Source: JBCBRR01 sp039029235
GTDB taxonomy: Bacteria; Bacteroidota; Bacteroidia; Cytophagales; Amoebophilaceae
Length of the DNA: 35,948 bases
NCBI GenBank assembly: GCA_039029235.1
Contig: JBCCGO010000005.1
Coordinates: forward strand, 1 to 35,948
Direction of reading: 5' to 3'
The notes under the pieces were generated by a model, which saw only the letters and a list, made by a program, of their open reading frames with translations, was not told where the DNA came from and did not search any database. Below, one piece after another: positions 16,897 through 25,068 of this stretch. Position numbers and translations under genes: made by a program. How positions within the stretch are numbered: the first letter of the stretch is position 1; every line of letters begins with the position of its first letter.

Positions 16897-19311
16897 TTAC
16901 TCCCTAACACTTGCCCCTAATTGCCCTTCAAATAAACTCCTCAAGCGCTCCATCACTTGGCGGATACGCCTATCATCTAGCGTTTTGTTTGGATCTTGTA
17001 ATACAAAGGATAGGGCATAAGCTTTTTTATCCGGAGGCAACGCGGCTCCCTGGTATACATCAAATACTAGCATGTCTTGAATCAGTGGCTCATTTTGGTT
17101 GCCTACCAGCTTTTTTATCTCTTCAAAAGTTATTCGCTGATCTAGTACCAATGAAAGATCTCTTTTCGCAGCCGGGAACTTACTAATAGCCTGATACTGG
17201 AGCTGTGGCCTAGGCTGGGTCAAAAGCTCGTCCCAGTGTATTGCTGCGAAAAACACAGGCTGGTGAATGCTCATAGCTTGTAGTAATTGCTGACTGACCT
17301 TGCCTGCCGTAGCTAGTGGTACTTGCTGTAAGGCTAGTCGTATTCCTGCCTGATAAAAAGCATTGGTAATAGGCTCATGCGTAAAATCTGTCGCACCTAG
17401 CCTGTACAATATCTTATAGGTGATAGCATGTAGGTCTTGGGAAGTCACTGCAATTGGCTTACTAAGCCAGCTGGGGGCTGTCATATTGCCTGTAATCCAG
17501 ATGCCCAGTCTATGCTGTTCTATATAGCAATCGCCGTCTTGATGATAAGTCTTTCCAAACTCAAACAGCTTTAGATCGCGCTGCTTCCTGTGGATATTAT
17601 GTGCAATAACTTCTAGCCCAGAGAATAGCAGTGTGGTGCGTAGCATATCCAGTCGCTCACTCAGTGGATTCAAAATAGAGATATTGTGCGCTACCTCTGG
17701 GGCATCTGTCAGCTGCCCATATGCTGACGAGGTGAGTGAGTTCGTATATATTTCGTGATAGCCACTAGCTGCCAAGAGCGTAGCCACTTCGTGTACCAAC
17801 TTGTGGGGCATGAACTGTGGCGGTGGTGCCAGGAAAGTACTGCCGAGTTGATCACCTACCGCAATGCGTTCATAGCCATAGATTCTGAGTATTTCTTCGA
17901 TTACATCTACCTCTCGGGCTACATCTACCCTATAGGGAGGTACGAGTGCGACAAAGCTGTCGGCTTGCTCATCACAGACAGCAATGTCTAAGTTGTGCAG
18001 TATCTTTCGGATATCGGCTGTAGGAATGGGCTGTCCGATAAGCCTGATGACGTTTTTGTAGTAAACTTGTATCTTACGTGCCTTGATCTCACGCGGGTAG
18101 CTATCAATGACTGCTGAAGCAACCTTGCCTGGTCCAGTTGCTTGGAGGAGCCCTACAGCCCTTTGCAGCGCACAGAGGGTCATGGCAGGATCTGTACCAC
18201 GTTCGTAGCGAAAAGCAGCCTCGGTTTTGATTCCATGCTGCTGCGTTGTTTGGCGGATAGTGTTGGGAGAGAAGTAAGCACTTTCTAAGAATATATTTTG
18301 GGTATTTTCGTGGATACGAGCACGCTTACCTCCTAAGACGCCAGCCAACGCTATGTCTCCAGCCTGATCACTGATCATTAGTTCTGCTCCGGTTAGTGTT
18401 CTTGTTAGGCCATCTAGTGTAACAAATGAGGTGCCTTGCTTGGATAGCTGGACATGGATCTCTTTGCCAACCAACTGGTCATAGTCAAAGGCATGTAGCG
18501 GCTGGCCTAGCTCATGCATGACAAAATTGGTTATGTCTACCACATTATTTACAGGGTTAACACCGATGGCTTTGAGTTTATTTTGGAGCCAGCTGGGCGA
18601 TGGATGAACTTTTACGTTGCCTATAGCAATCCCCGTGTACCTGGGACAGGCAGTAGTATCTGCTATTTTTATCCGTATGGGTAAGTACGGTGCTTCTATT
18701 TGCAACGAAAGTACGGTAGGCAGCTGTATAGGACGGTCTAAAATAGCACGTAGCTCTCTAGCAATGCCGAGGTGAGAGGCAGCATCTACACGATTAGGTG
18801 TAAGATCAATGGTTAGCACGGTATCAGGCTGTACATCAAAGTACTGGCTAGCAGGCGTACCTGGCGGTAGTGGCGTGTCTAGTACCAAAACTTCTTTATG
18901 GCTAGGCCCTAGGCCAAGCTCATCTTCAGCACAAAGCATCCCGTCAGATAGAACTCCCCTGATCCGCTCCTGCTTGATCTGTAATACCTCGCCTGTATAG
19001 CGATAAATCGTTGCACCCGCTGGTGCAACAACTACTTTTTGCCCGGCTCGCACATTGGGCGCGCCACAAATGATAGCAAGATGCCTATCGCCCCCTACAT
19101 CTACATAGGTTTGTTTGAGCTGATCAGCGTGAGGGTGCTTTTCGCAAGTAATTATCTGGCCGATCCGCAGCCCTTGCAGGCTGCCTTTAACGAGCTCAAG
19201 CAAGTCTATGCCACTTACCTCTAATCCACTCTGTGTGAGTAGGCGTGCTATCTCTTCAGGGCTCTCTGGGAGATAGATGTATCTCTGCAGCCAATTGTGA
19301 GATATTTTCAT
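16897..19311 (-). CDS. pheT: Phenylalanyl-tRNA synthetase beta subunit
   Basis: 804 residues, ATG at 19311, usual bacterial length. Domains in order: N-terminal MKISHNWLQRYI start, EMAP/tRNA-binding domain (about 40-155, GQIITCEKHPHADQLK and AIICGAPNVRAGQKV), B3/B4 editing region (about 210-390, with HAFDYDQL and FRYERGTDP), B5 (about 410-475, YRVDVAREVDVIEEILRIYG), core and C-terminal FDX-ACB anticodon-binding domain (about 710-804, FPAAKRDLSLVLD). It forms the heterotetramer with PheS and charges tRNA-Phe. pheS is not in this window. Confidence 0.96.
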   Translation of the reverse strand: MKISHNWLQRYIYLPESPEEIARLLTQSGLEVSGIDLLELVKGSLQGLRIGQIITCEKHPHADQLKQTYVDVGGDRHLAIICGAPNVRAGQKVVVAPAGATIYRYTGEVLQIKQERIRGVLSDGMLCAEDELGLGPSHKEVLVLDTPLPPGTPASQYFDVQPDTVLTIDLTPNRVDAASHLGIARELRAILDRPIQLPTVLSLQIEAPYLPIRIKIADTTACPRYTGIAIGNVKVHPSPSWLQNKLKAIGVNPVNNVVDITNFVMHELGQPLHAFDYDQLVGKEIHVQLSKQGTSFVTLDGLTRTLTGAELMISDQAGDIALAGVLGGKRARIHENTQNIFLESAYFSPNTIRQTTQQHGIKTEAAFRYERGTDPAMTLCALQRAVGLLQATGPGKVASAVIDSYPREIKARKIQVYYKNVIRLIGQPIPTADIRKILHNLDIAVCDEQADSFVALVPPYRVDVAREVDVIEEILRIYGYERIAVGDQLGSTFLAPPPQFMPHKLVHEVATLLAASGYHEIYTNSLTSSAYGQLTDAPEVAHNISILNPLSERLDMLRTTLLFSGLEVIAHNIHRKQRDLKLFEFGKTYHQDGDCYIEQHRLGIWITGNMTAPSWLSKPIAVTSQDLHAITYKILYRLGATDFTHEPITNAFYQAGIRLALQQVPLATAGKVSQQLLQAMSIHQPVFFAAIHWDELLTQPRPQLQYQAISKFPAAKRDLSLVLDQRITFEEIKKLVGNQNEPLIQDMLVFDVYQGAALPPDKKAYALSFVLQDPNKTLDDRRIRQVMERLRSLFEGQLGASVRE

Positions 19312-19460
19312 GATTTGAGAAAAAGCTGAGCAAGGGACATAGCTGCTAGGGAGGAGCTGTTAGGTGAGCGTGCCACTGAGTCAGAAAAAAAGTAAAGCTA
19401 GAAGGCTACTACCTCATCCAAGGTGCCATAGCCATATAGTAGCATCATAGCTCGCTCTTG

Positions 19461-20184
19461 CTATATCAGTACATGCTCATCGACAAAGCTGAAATAACTA
19501 TCTTCTGCGAAGATGAGGTGATCTACTACAGGTAGCCCCAGCTTTTTACCAACCTCTATGAGGCGCTCTGTTAGTTCGATATCCAGCCTGCTCGGCCTAG
19601 GATTGTTAGAAGGATGATTGTGGACTAAAATGATACTAGCAGCATGATACTCCAGCGCAATCTTAAAGATCACCTTAGGGTCCACACCTATTCTAGCTGT
19701 ACCTCCTCTACTCACTAAATGTTTCTTGATAACAAAGTTAGCGCGTGTAAGCAAAATGATCCAGAACTCTTCAACAAGCTTGTCTACAAACTCTGCCTGC
19801 ATGAGCTGATAAACGTTCTTCAGACTCATTGATTTTGGGTTTAGGTAGGGCCTCTCTGTCTCTTCTGCGTCTGCTGAGCTCCATAGCACTGACGATAGTA
19901 ATAGCCTTGGCTTCTCCTATACCTTTGAATTTTTGTAGCTCTTTGACAGAGCGCTTGGACAGTTCTCCCAGATCTTGGTTATGATGCTTTAAAAGGAGCT
20001 GAGCTAGGCTGACAACACTCAAATTTTTTGTTCCTGAGCCTAGCAAAATAGCGACAAGCTCTGTGTCAGTCAAAGTGCTAACCCCGTTCTGCATGAGCTT
20101 TTCCCTGGGCCGATCTTGCCTTGCCCAATCTCGTATCTTTAGTGGGGGAGCCGGCCATGTACTAGATAGTGCCTTGTGCCTCAT
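19461..20184 (-). pseudogene. radC: RadC (JAB/MPN domain) split by a one-base frameshift
   Basis: Two overlapping frames together make a full RadC. The first (from the ATG at 20182-20184: KIRDWARQDRPREKLMQNG, helix-hairpin-helix KFKGIGEAKA) runs to about KPKINES. The second supplies VYQLMQAEFVDKL to the end, including the JAMM zinc motif HNHPSNNPRPSRLD. Removing one A near 19815-19820 restores KINESEDVYQLM, the expected family junction, and gives 240 residues. A TTG at 20208 was rejected because it lies in the promoter box. RadC's role is unclear; in Bacteroidota it is a conserved JAB-domain protein. It could be a real frameshift or an assembly error. Confidence 0.8.
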
Positions 20185-20205
20185 GGTAGTATGGAGATTG
20201 CGAAA

Positions 20206-20213
20206 CAAACATA
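20206..20213 (-). promoter_or_regulatory. Putative -7 box of radC
   Basis: TATGTTTG on the minus strand matches TAnnTTTG; transcription would start about 15 bases before the radC ATG at 20184. No TTG at the expected -33 spacing was seen. Confidence 0.35.
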
Positions 20214-20270
20214 TAAACAGACACGAATCTAAAAAGGTTGCAGATATCTTACAAGACCTGGCAACTTTTA

Positions 20271-20537
20271 TTAGTGGGCACTCATCTGTAGCTTGTTGCA
20301 GTATTTAGCTAGGGTAGCCTTGTTGCGAGCAGCCTTGTTCTTATGAATCACATACTTTCTGGCCAGCTTATCGAGCATAGTAGAGACAGATTGCAGGAGC
20401 AGTGCTGCTGCTTGTCTGTCTTTGGTCTGCTGCAGCCGCTTCATAGCAGTTCTACAAGTCTTTAACTGGTACCGATTGCGCAAACGCTTGGTTGCCGTTA
20501 CTCTTATTCGTTTTTGTGCTGACAGGTGGTTGGCCAT
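20271..20537 (-). CDS. rpsT: 30S ribosomal protein S20
   Basis: 88 residues, ATG at 20537, MANHLSAQKRIRVTATKRLR start typical of S20. Strongly basic, three-helix layout with KYVIHKNKAARNKATL near the C-terminus. It binds the 5' domain of 16S rRNA during 30S assembly. It stands alone between radC and a decayed region. Confidence 0.95.
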   Translation of the reverse strand: MANHLSAQKRIRVTATKRLRNRYQLKTCRTAMKRLQQTKDRQAAALLLQSVSTMLDKLARKYVIHKNKAARNKATLAKYCNKLQMSAH

Positions 20538-20564
20538 CTATATTTACTAGTGTTTGTTCCTTTT

Positions 20565-20990
20565 TTAAAGTACTGTAAAAGTAAGTCCTCTTTTGTGTAA
20601 AAATTCGGACTTACTGCATTTCTTGCATTGCTGGGAATCTCCAGCGCTAAAAGTCCAGTCATGTTGCCTTTGGGCCTGTGTAAAAAGTCCTAAAAAGTCA
20701 AGGGAGTCTCTTTTGATACTGGCTATAAAGGCTTCAGTATTCGATTTCTAATAGGGAAGATGGCTTTTTGCATAGCCCCAAGGAGCATCGATGCTTTTAA
20801 ACTACTTCCCTGAATTCACAGAACTCATAAGCTCACCCTCTAATACTCGTCTTGTCTAAATGCTGCTCCACAGCTGACTAATAACAGCGCTCCAGGCATG
20901 TACCCCCAGGTGCTGTTCGGGACTAAGCCCATTATACAAAAATCGGAGCCAATCAAAAAACTGGCCCTTCAAATTCTTTCTAGCGCTCTT
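20565..20990 (-). pseudogene. Decayed reading frame upstream of rpsT with three in-frame TAG codons
   Basis: A single frame of 142 codons reads coherently except for three TAG stops, then ends in TAA. It contains FFDWLRFLYNGLSPEQH, SIDAPWGYAKSHLPY, DSLDFLGLFTQAQRQHDW and CKKCSKSEFLHKRG. No ATG-led intact version exists and I do not recognise the family; the CxxC near the end could be a zinc knuckle. The uninterrupted protein-like composition between the stops is the only evidence that it was once coding. Confidence 0.35.
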
Positions 20991-21275
20991 TTAGCAGCCC
21001 AAGCTTTAGCCCCCTCTGCGCCCTCTCCCCTAATAGAGCCCAGCTAGCTCAGCACGATGGTCTGCCATGTCTTGTGCGTAAGTTATTATGTAGTTAGCTA
21101 AGAGGTCTATGGATAGCTAGATTTAGATGAATGCTTTTCTACGACTACTGGTAGCTCGTGAAATTACTATCCAGAGTCAGTAAATTAGTATTGTCGCTAA
21201 ACGGGGTATTGCCCAGGGGCGTACTCCACCAGCTGTTACTACGTTTAGTAAGAACACTAGCTATTATCTGAGGAT
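20991..21275. other. Rest of the rpsT to nuclease spacer
   Basis: No recognisable gene. A plus-strand frame ending near the nuclease start (AKRGIAQGRTPPAVTTFSK) has a stop in the middle and no known match. TACGTTTA near 21237 is one base off the -7 consensus and could serve the nuclease gene. Confidence 0.3.
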
Positions 21276-22229
21276 ATGCGTATATGTAATATAGCCTTAT
21301 TCTGCTTCATCCTACACACTCCTGAAGTATTCGGCTGGGGCTTTGCAGCACACAAGCAGATTAATCGACATGCTGTCTTTACACTACCTCCGGCTATGTT
21401 TACCTTTTATAAGCACTATTTAGCCTATATCACTGAAAATGCCGTTAATCCGGATAAAAGACGCTATGTGGTAGAAGGAGAAGCTCCCAAACATTACATA
21501 GACATCGATTATTATGGGGATGGAGCATGCTGGGAGATACCTAGGTATTGGCACCAAGCTGTAGAGCAGTATCCTGAAGATACCCTGTTAGAACATGGTA
21601 TACTCCCCTGGCATATCTTACGTATGAAGCATGCCCTTACAGAGGCATTTCGTCAAAAAGATGGACTTCAGATTCTAAAACTTTCCGCTGATATAGGCCA
21701 TTACCTAGCTGATGCCAATGTGCCACTTCATACATCCCAAAACTACGACGGACAGCTAACAAACCAGCACGGTATCCACGGATTATGGGAAACACGTTTA
21801 CCTGAACTTTTTGGAAAAGATTATGATTTTTTCATAGGCCAAGCAGTCTATGTACATAATCCCCAACAAAGGATTTGGGAAGCTATTATACAAGCACACA
21901 GTGCTGTCGATAGTGTGTTGTGCTTAGAAAAAGAGCTAACCAGCCATTTCTCGCCAGTAAAGAAATATAGCTTCGAACAAAAAGGCAGTACGCTTAGAAA
22001 AGTTTATGCGGAAGCCTATGCCCAGGCTTATCACCTACTACTAGAGGGACAAGTGGAGCGTCAGATGCGTGCTTCTATCAAAATGATAGGTGACTTCTGG
22101 TTTACTTGCTGGGCTGATGCTGGAAAGCCTCAGCTAGATGAACTATTGAATTCTCCGCTACAGGAGCAACAACTTCAAGAAACGCTGCCTGAGCAAACAC
22201 AGCTCAAAGTGCGTACTTGTGGGGATTAG
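21276..22229 (+). CDS. Secreted S1/P1 nuclease or zinc-dependent phospholipase C-like enzyme
   Basis: 317 residues, ATG at 21276. Signal peptide of about 20 residues ends VFG just before WGFAAHKQIN. In this superfamily the mature N-terminal Trp (here W21) is itself a zinc ligand. The other expected ligands are visible: H26, D76 in HYIDID, H142 and D146 in DIGHYLADANVPLH, H152, and H168/E172 in HGLWE. The trinuclear zinc site hydrolyses single-stranded nucleic acids (S1/P1) or phospholipids (PLC); sequence alone does not separate these. Exported, so it may supply nucleotides or act on host membranes. Stand-alone gene with no co-oriented neighbour within 600 bp. Confidence 0.88.
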   Translation: MRICNIALFCFILHTPEVFGWGFAAHKQINRHAVFTLPPAMFTFYKHYLAYITENAVNPDKRRYVVEGEAPKHYIDIDYYGDGACWEIPRYWHQAVEQYPEDTLLEHGILPWHILRMKHALTEAFRQKDGLQILKLSADIGHYLADANVPLHTSQNYDGQLTNQHGIHGLWETRLPELFGKDYDFFIGQAVYVHNPQQRIWEAIIQAHSAVDSVLCLEKELTSHFSPVKKYSFEQKGSTLRKVYAEAYAQAYHLLLEGQVERQMRASIKMIGDFWFTCWADAGKPQLDELLNSPLQEQQLQETLPEQTQLKVRTCGD

Positions 22230-22251
22230 CTATGGTAGCAATGGCTATCCT

Positions 22252-22490
22252 CTAGTAAGCCGCTAGACAATTGCGCTCCATAAATTGTAGATCCCTAAAA
22301 ATTACTTTCAATCCAAGTCCATCAAGAATATTTACTAGTATCGACAAATTAATCAATAGCTAATCCTGTCCTTCCCCGTTCAGGAAGGCAACCAGAGAGT
22401 ATGACATCTGTGCTGTAAATATTTTTCACTACTTTCAGCGTGACAGGAGGTAAGCCTAGAAGAAGAGTAAATATCTCACTAAAAATTGTC
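22252..22490 (-). pseudogene. Decayed short reading frame(s)
   Basis: Two minus-strand fragments in adjacent frames: FTLLLGLPPVTLKVVKNIYS to LPERGRTGLAID, then INLSILVNILDGLGLKVIF to TAG at 22252. The second piece loosely recalls the C-terminus of HipB/XRE-type antitoxins, where a short ILxxLGLxxxxR segment follows the helix-turn-helix, but no helix-turn-helix is visible. I do not assign a function. Confidence 0.25.
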
Positions 22491-22539
22491 AATCAGTCGA
22501 CAAGCCAATCGCATAACCATCCGGCCCACTCATAAACAG

Positions 22540-22626
22540 CAGAGGGTGAGGGATTCGAACCCCCGGTACTCTTGCAAGTACTGCGGTTTTCAAGACCGCC
22601 GCGTTCGGCCGCTCCGCCAACCCTCT
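22540..22626 (-). tRNA. tRNA-Ser(UGA)
   Basis: Acceptor AGAGGGT pairs with ACCCTCT, discriminator G. Anticodon loop CTTGAAA (anticodon TGA) on a GCGGT/ACCGC stem, long variable arm GTACTTGCAAGAGTAC, T loop TTCGAAT. CCA is not encoded. Confidence 0.95.
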
Positions 22627-22822
22627 ATATATTATCATCCTTAGCATGCTAGCTACCCAAACTGAACGACTCGAATCGCCTACCCCAAACAAGGCTAGCT
22701 TCTAGCTGCTGGCGTAAATTATAACTTAAATACTACTTTATGCTAATCACTTAAATGGGCCATGCTAGACAGGGCTTAGGAAAGTCAAAATTTTCAATTA
22801 TTAGCTTGTTCAGTAAAAACTT

Positions 22823-22830
22823 TAAGTTTG
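22823..22830 (+). promoter_or_regulatory. Putative -7 box of the DUF2795 gene
   Basis: TAAGTTTG matches TAnnTTTG. A TTG lies 14 bases upstream, closer than usual. The start of transcription would fall about 25 bases before the ATG at 22863. Confidence 0.4.
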
Positions 22831-22862
22831 CATCTTCGAAAGTAAAATAAAAAACGTGAATC

Positions 22863-23084
22863 ATGTATTGGACATTTGAGTTAGCCTCTTACTTAGACGA
22901 CGCTCCTTGGCCAGCTACTAAGGAACAATTGATTGACTTTGCTGACCGTATAGGAGCACCCATGGCAGTCATAGAGAACTTACAAGAATTAGAGGAGGAT
23001 GATCATACTTATGATAGTATAGAAGAAATATGGCCTGAATATCCGACTAAAGAAGACTTTCTGTTTAATGAGGATGAATATTAG
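22863..23084 (+). CDS. DUF2795-family small acidic protein
   Basis: 73 residues, ATG at 22863. MYWTFELASYLDDAPWPATK, then a helical middle (LIDFADRIGAPMAVIENLQE) and the acidic end SIEEIWPEYPTKEDF. This is the well conserved Bacteroidota form of DUF2795, usually of this length. Function is not established. Strongly acidic, no signal peptide, cytoplasmic. Monocistronic, between a tRNA-Ser and a decayed region. Confidence 0.85.
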   Translation: MYWTFELASYLDDAPWPATKEQLIDFADRIGAPMAVIENLQELEEDDHTYDSIEEIWPEYPTKEDFLFNEDEY

Positions 23085-23105
23085 GCAATCTTAGCGCTAC
23101 ATACG

Positions 23106-23507
23106 CTGGAGCAGTATTTTCTAGACCTACTCACACGGTCTTACAAAACACCTAATAGGAGAGAATCCATTACTACTTTAGTAAAAGGGTTTGAATTTCT
23201 AGCAATCGATACCCAGTTATCAAGGCCAATGTAGGGGAGTGGCTGAAGGCTATCTAAATACAGCAGCCACTATCCCGTTGGCCCATTATCCCATTATTGG
23301 CAATTTACGCCTCTATCATGCTAAAAGCAGGGAACGCTACTGTATTCAGCCCACAGCTATTATGATGACTTGACCGATACATCATGAACCGAACAACGAG
23401 ATATGCTCTGCCCTTTCAATCCACTGGACCTAAGGCGTTTCATTGATAAAGCCGATGAAGTACAGGCCCGCGTATCTCTTGGAGAGCTTCAGTCAGCGCT
23501 AGGCTAG
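23106..23507 (+). pseudogene. Decayed gene read across three plus-strand frames
   Basis: Protein-like segments follow one another in different frames on the plus strand: EQYFLDLLTRSYKTPNRRES to FLAIDTQLSRP; then GVAEGYLNTAATIPLAHYP to AKSRERYC; then YYDDLTDTS and CPFNPLDLRRFIDKADEVQ to LGELQSALG and TAG at 23505. At least two frameshifts and one in-frame stop are needed to join them. Family not recognised. The end lies 25 bp from the convergent HD-domain gene. Confidence 0.4.
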
Positions 23508-23532
23508 ATGCAACAACCAGCCAACAAGCGTT

Positions 23533-24954
23533 CTAGTCAGGTTGTTGCAAGACCTCCGCACAAAGCTCTTGGAGTTCCTTGGCTGCTTGTAAGAGCCCCA
23601 ATTGCTTGGCATAAGGCACAAAAAATTGCAAAGTTTCTGTAGCTATTGCTTTTTGCTTAGCAACAGACCGATGTCCCTGTATAGTACGCATATTATGTAC
23701 ACGGTCTGCTATTTTGATATACAAAGAGCGCTGGTCTGCTGCTTCAAGTAGCTGCTGGATATTCTCCTGAGGAGTCAGTTTTACCTTATGCAAGGTTTGT
23801 AGATTGCTATCCAGGTTGGTTACCCCATCTACAATACGCTGTACACTAGCATTAAACAAGAAGCCTAGCTGGGACAAGGGCAGCTCTGTATCCTCTACCG
23901 TATCATGTAGTAGTGCCCCCACGATAGTATCCTGGTCTTTTGTGTAGTCCAATACGATCTGGGCTACCGCCAGGGGATGTAAATAGAAAGGCTCTCCTGA
24001 TTTACGTTTTGCAGGCCCATGATAGTACTTGATTAGCTTGAGAGCCTTTTCGATGACGGTGAGGTCAGCCTTGGTTTTACTTTCAATTGTTGCCAAGAAC
24101 TTTGCCTCTTGCTCGGCAGCCCCTGGATAGTTTTCATCAGCAACAGCATGCGGGGAGCCATCTATCTCCATTTCAGGAATGTCTACATCCTTTGGCCGGA
24201 CTTCTCTAAGCTGGAGAGGGATCACATAGATTTGTACCTTAGCGTCTTTAAGCCTCTCTAAAGATGCATAGCCATAGTGGGCAGCTACAATACGCTGATT
24301 CATCGTGTAGGGCAGATCTTGCTTGGAATGAGGGATATACACGTTCAGCTGGCCCACACTACTCCAGTACAAATCTTGGCTCGAGGGTAGCTCCTGGGAA
24401 GTAGCTGGTATGATCGTAAACCGCATCGCCTTCACCTTTTTGATATGCGCTTTGACCGAATTAATGGGGTAGCCTAGCACCGTAGTTTCTACAGTTAGTA
24501 AAAAATGCTGTGGCTCCTCATACTGGCTCTGCGCATAGAGCAAGGCATTTACCAGTAGCTTCTTTACCTGAGCTACATCACACTGTATAGGTTGAGCCTC
24601 AGCATAGTTGTGAAGTATGACAGCGGGTATGATAGGGGCTTGCTGAAGGGGCAAAATGGCTAGCACCTCATGGAGGAGCTTATCTGTATCTATCGTACCT
24701 ACAGCTAGGCGCAGATAACTGGTAGTCCTATGGGTCAGTGCTTGCAGATAATGTGCAGCAGGTGATAAGCGTCCTTGTATCTTATCAAGCGTTTGTGCAA
24801 TAGGTGCATCCAAGGAAACATCCGACGCTTTTACTTGTGCTGCCAATTGCTCAGTGAGCTTGGCCAGGTTAGCAAACTCTTCTACACCCTCTGTATTCAG
24901 CGCCTTGACAAAGCGTTCTTCATGATGCAGTGCCTTGACTAATTCAGTACTCAT
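23533..24954 (-). CDS. Histidine-kinase-like region fused to SpoT-type (p)ppGpp hydrolase HD domain
   Basis: 473 residues from the ATG at 24954. The N-terminal half looks like a degenerate sensor kinase: a helical segment, then QCDVAQVKKLLVNALLYAQ resembling the N-box of a HATPase, but with no clear H-box or G-boxes. The C-terminal ~180 residues are a RelA/SpoT hydrolase HD domain: GEPFYLHPLAVAQI, LLHDTVEDT, RIVDGVTNLD and KIADRVHNMRTIQGH carry the His, His-Asp, Asp and Asn needed for manganese-dependent ppGpp hydrolysis. No synthetase domain is present. The frame stays open for 38 codons upstream (a membrane-like LLLFSSFLLTLF) up to a single TGA ending the symporter at 25069, so this was probably the 3' half of one large gene. 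Confidence 0.75.
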   Translation of the reverse strand: MSTELVKALHHEERFVKALNTEGVEEFANLAKLTEQLAAQVKASDVSLDAPIAQTLDKIQGRLSPAAHYLQALTHRTTSYLRLAVGTIDTDKLLHEVLAILPLQQAPIIPAVILHNYAEAQPIQCDVAQVKKLLVNALLYAQSQYEEPQHFLLTVETTVLGYPINSVKAHIKKVKAMRFTIIPATSQELPSSQDLYWSSVGQLNVYIPHSKQDLPYTMNQRIVAAHYGYASLERLKDAKVQIYVIPLQLREVRPKDVDIPEMEIDGSPHAVADENYPGAAEQEAKFLATIESKTKADLTVIEKALKLIKYYHGPAKRKSGEPFYLHPLAVAQIVLDYTKDQDTIVGALLHDTVEDTELPLSQLGFLFNASVQRIVDGVTNLDSNLQTLHKVKLTPQENIQQLLEAADQRSLYIKIADRVHNMRTIQGHRSVAKQKAIATETLQFFVPYAKQLGLLQAAKELQELCAEVLQQPD

Positions 24955-25068
24955 TGCCTCGTAGTCAGTAAGCAGGTGCTCATGCTTATACGCTAGATGC
25001 TTCTGGGCTCGTTTGTGGCTAAAAAGCGTAAGTAAAAAACTACTGAATAATAACAGCCCATAAACAAC

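Noticed and set aside
22252..22490. Toxin-antitoxin (HipB/HigA-like) operon
   Set aside because: Only a short C-terminal-like piece is visible, with no helix-turn-helix and no partner gene; listed as an unassigned remnant.
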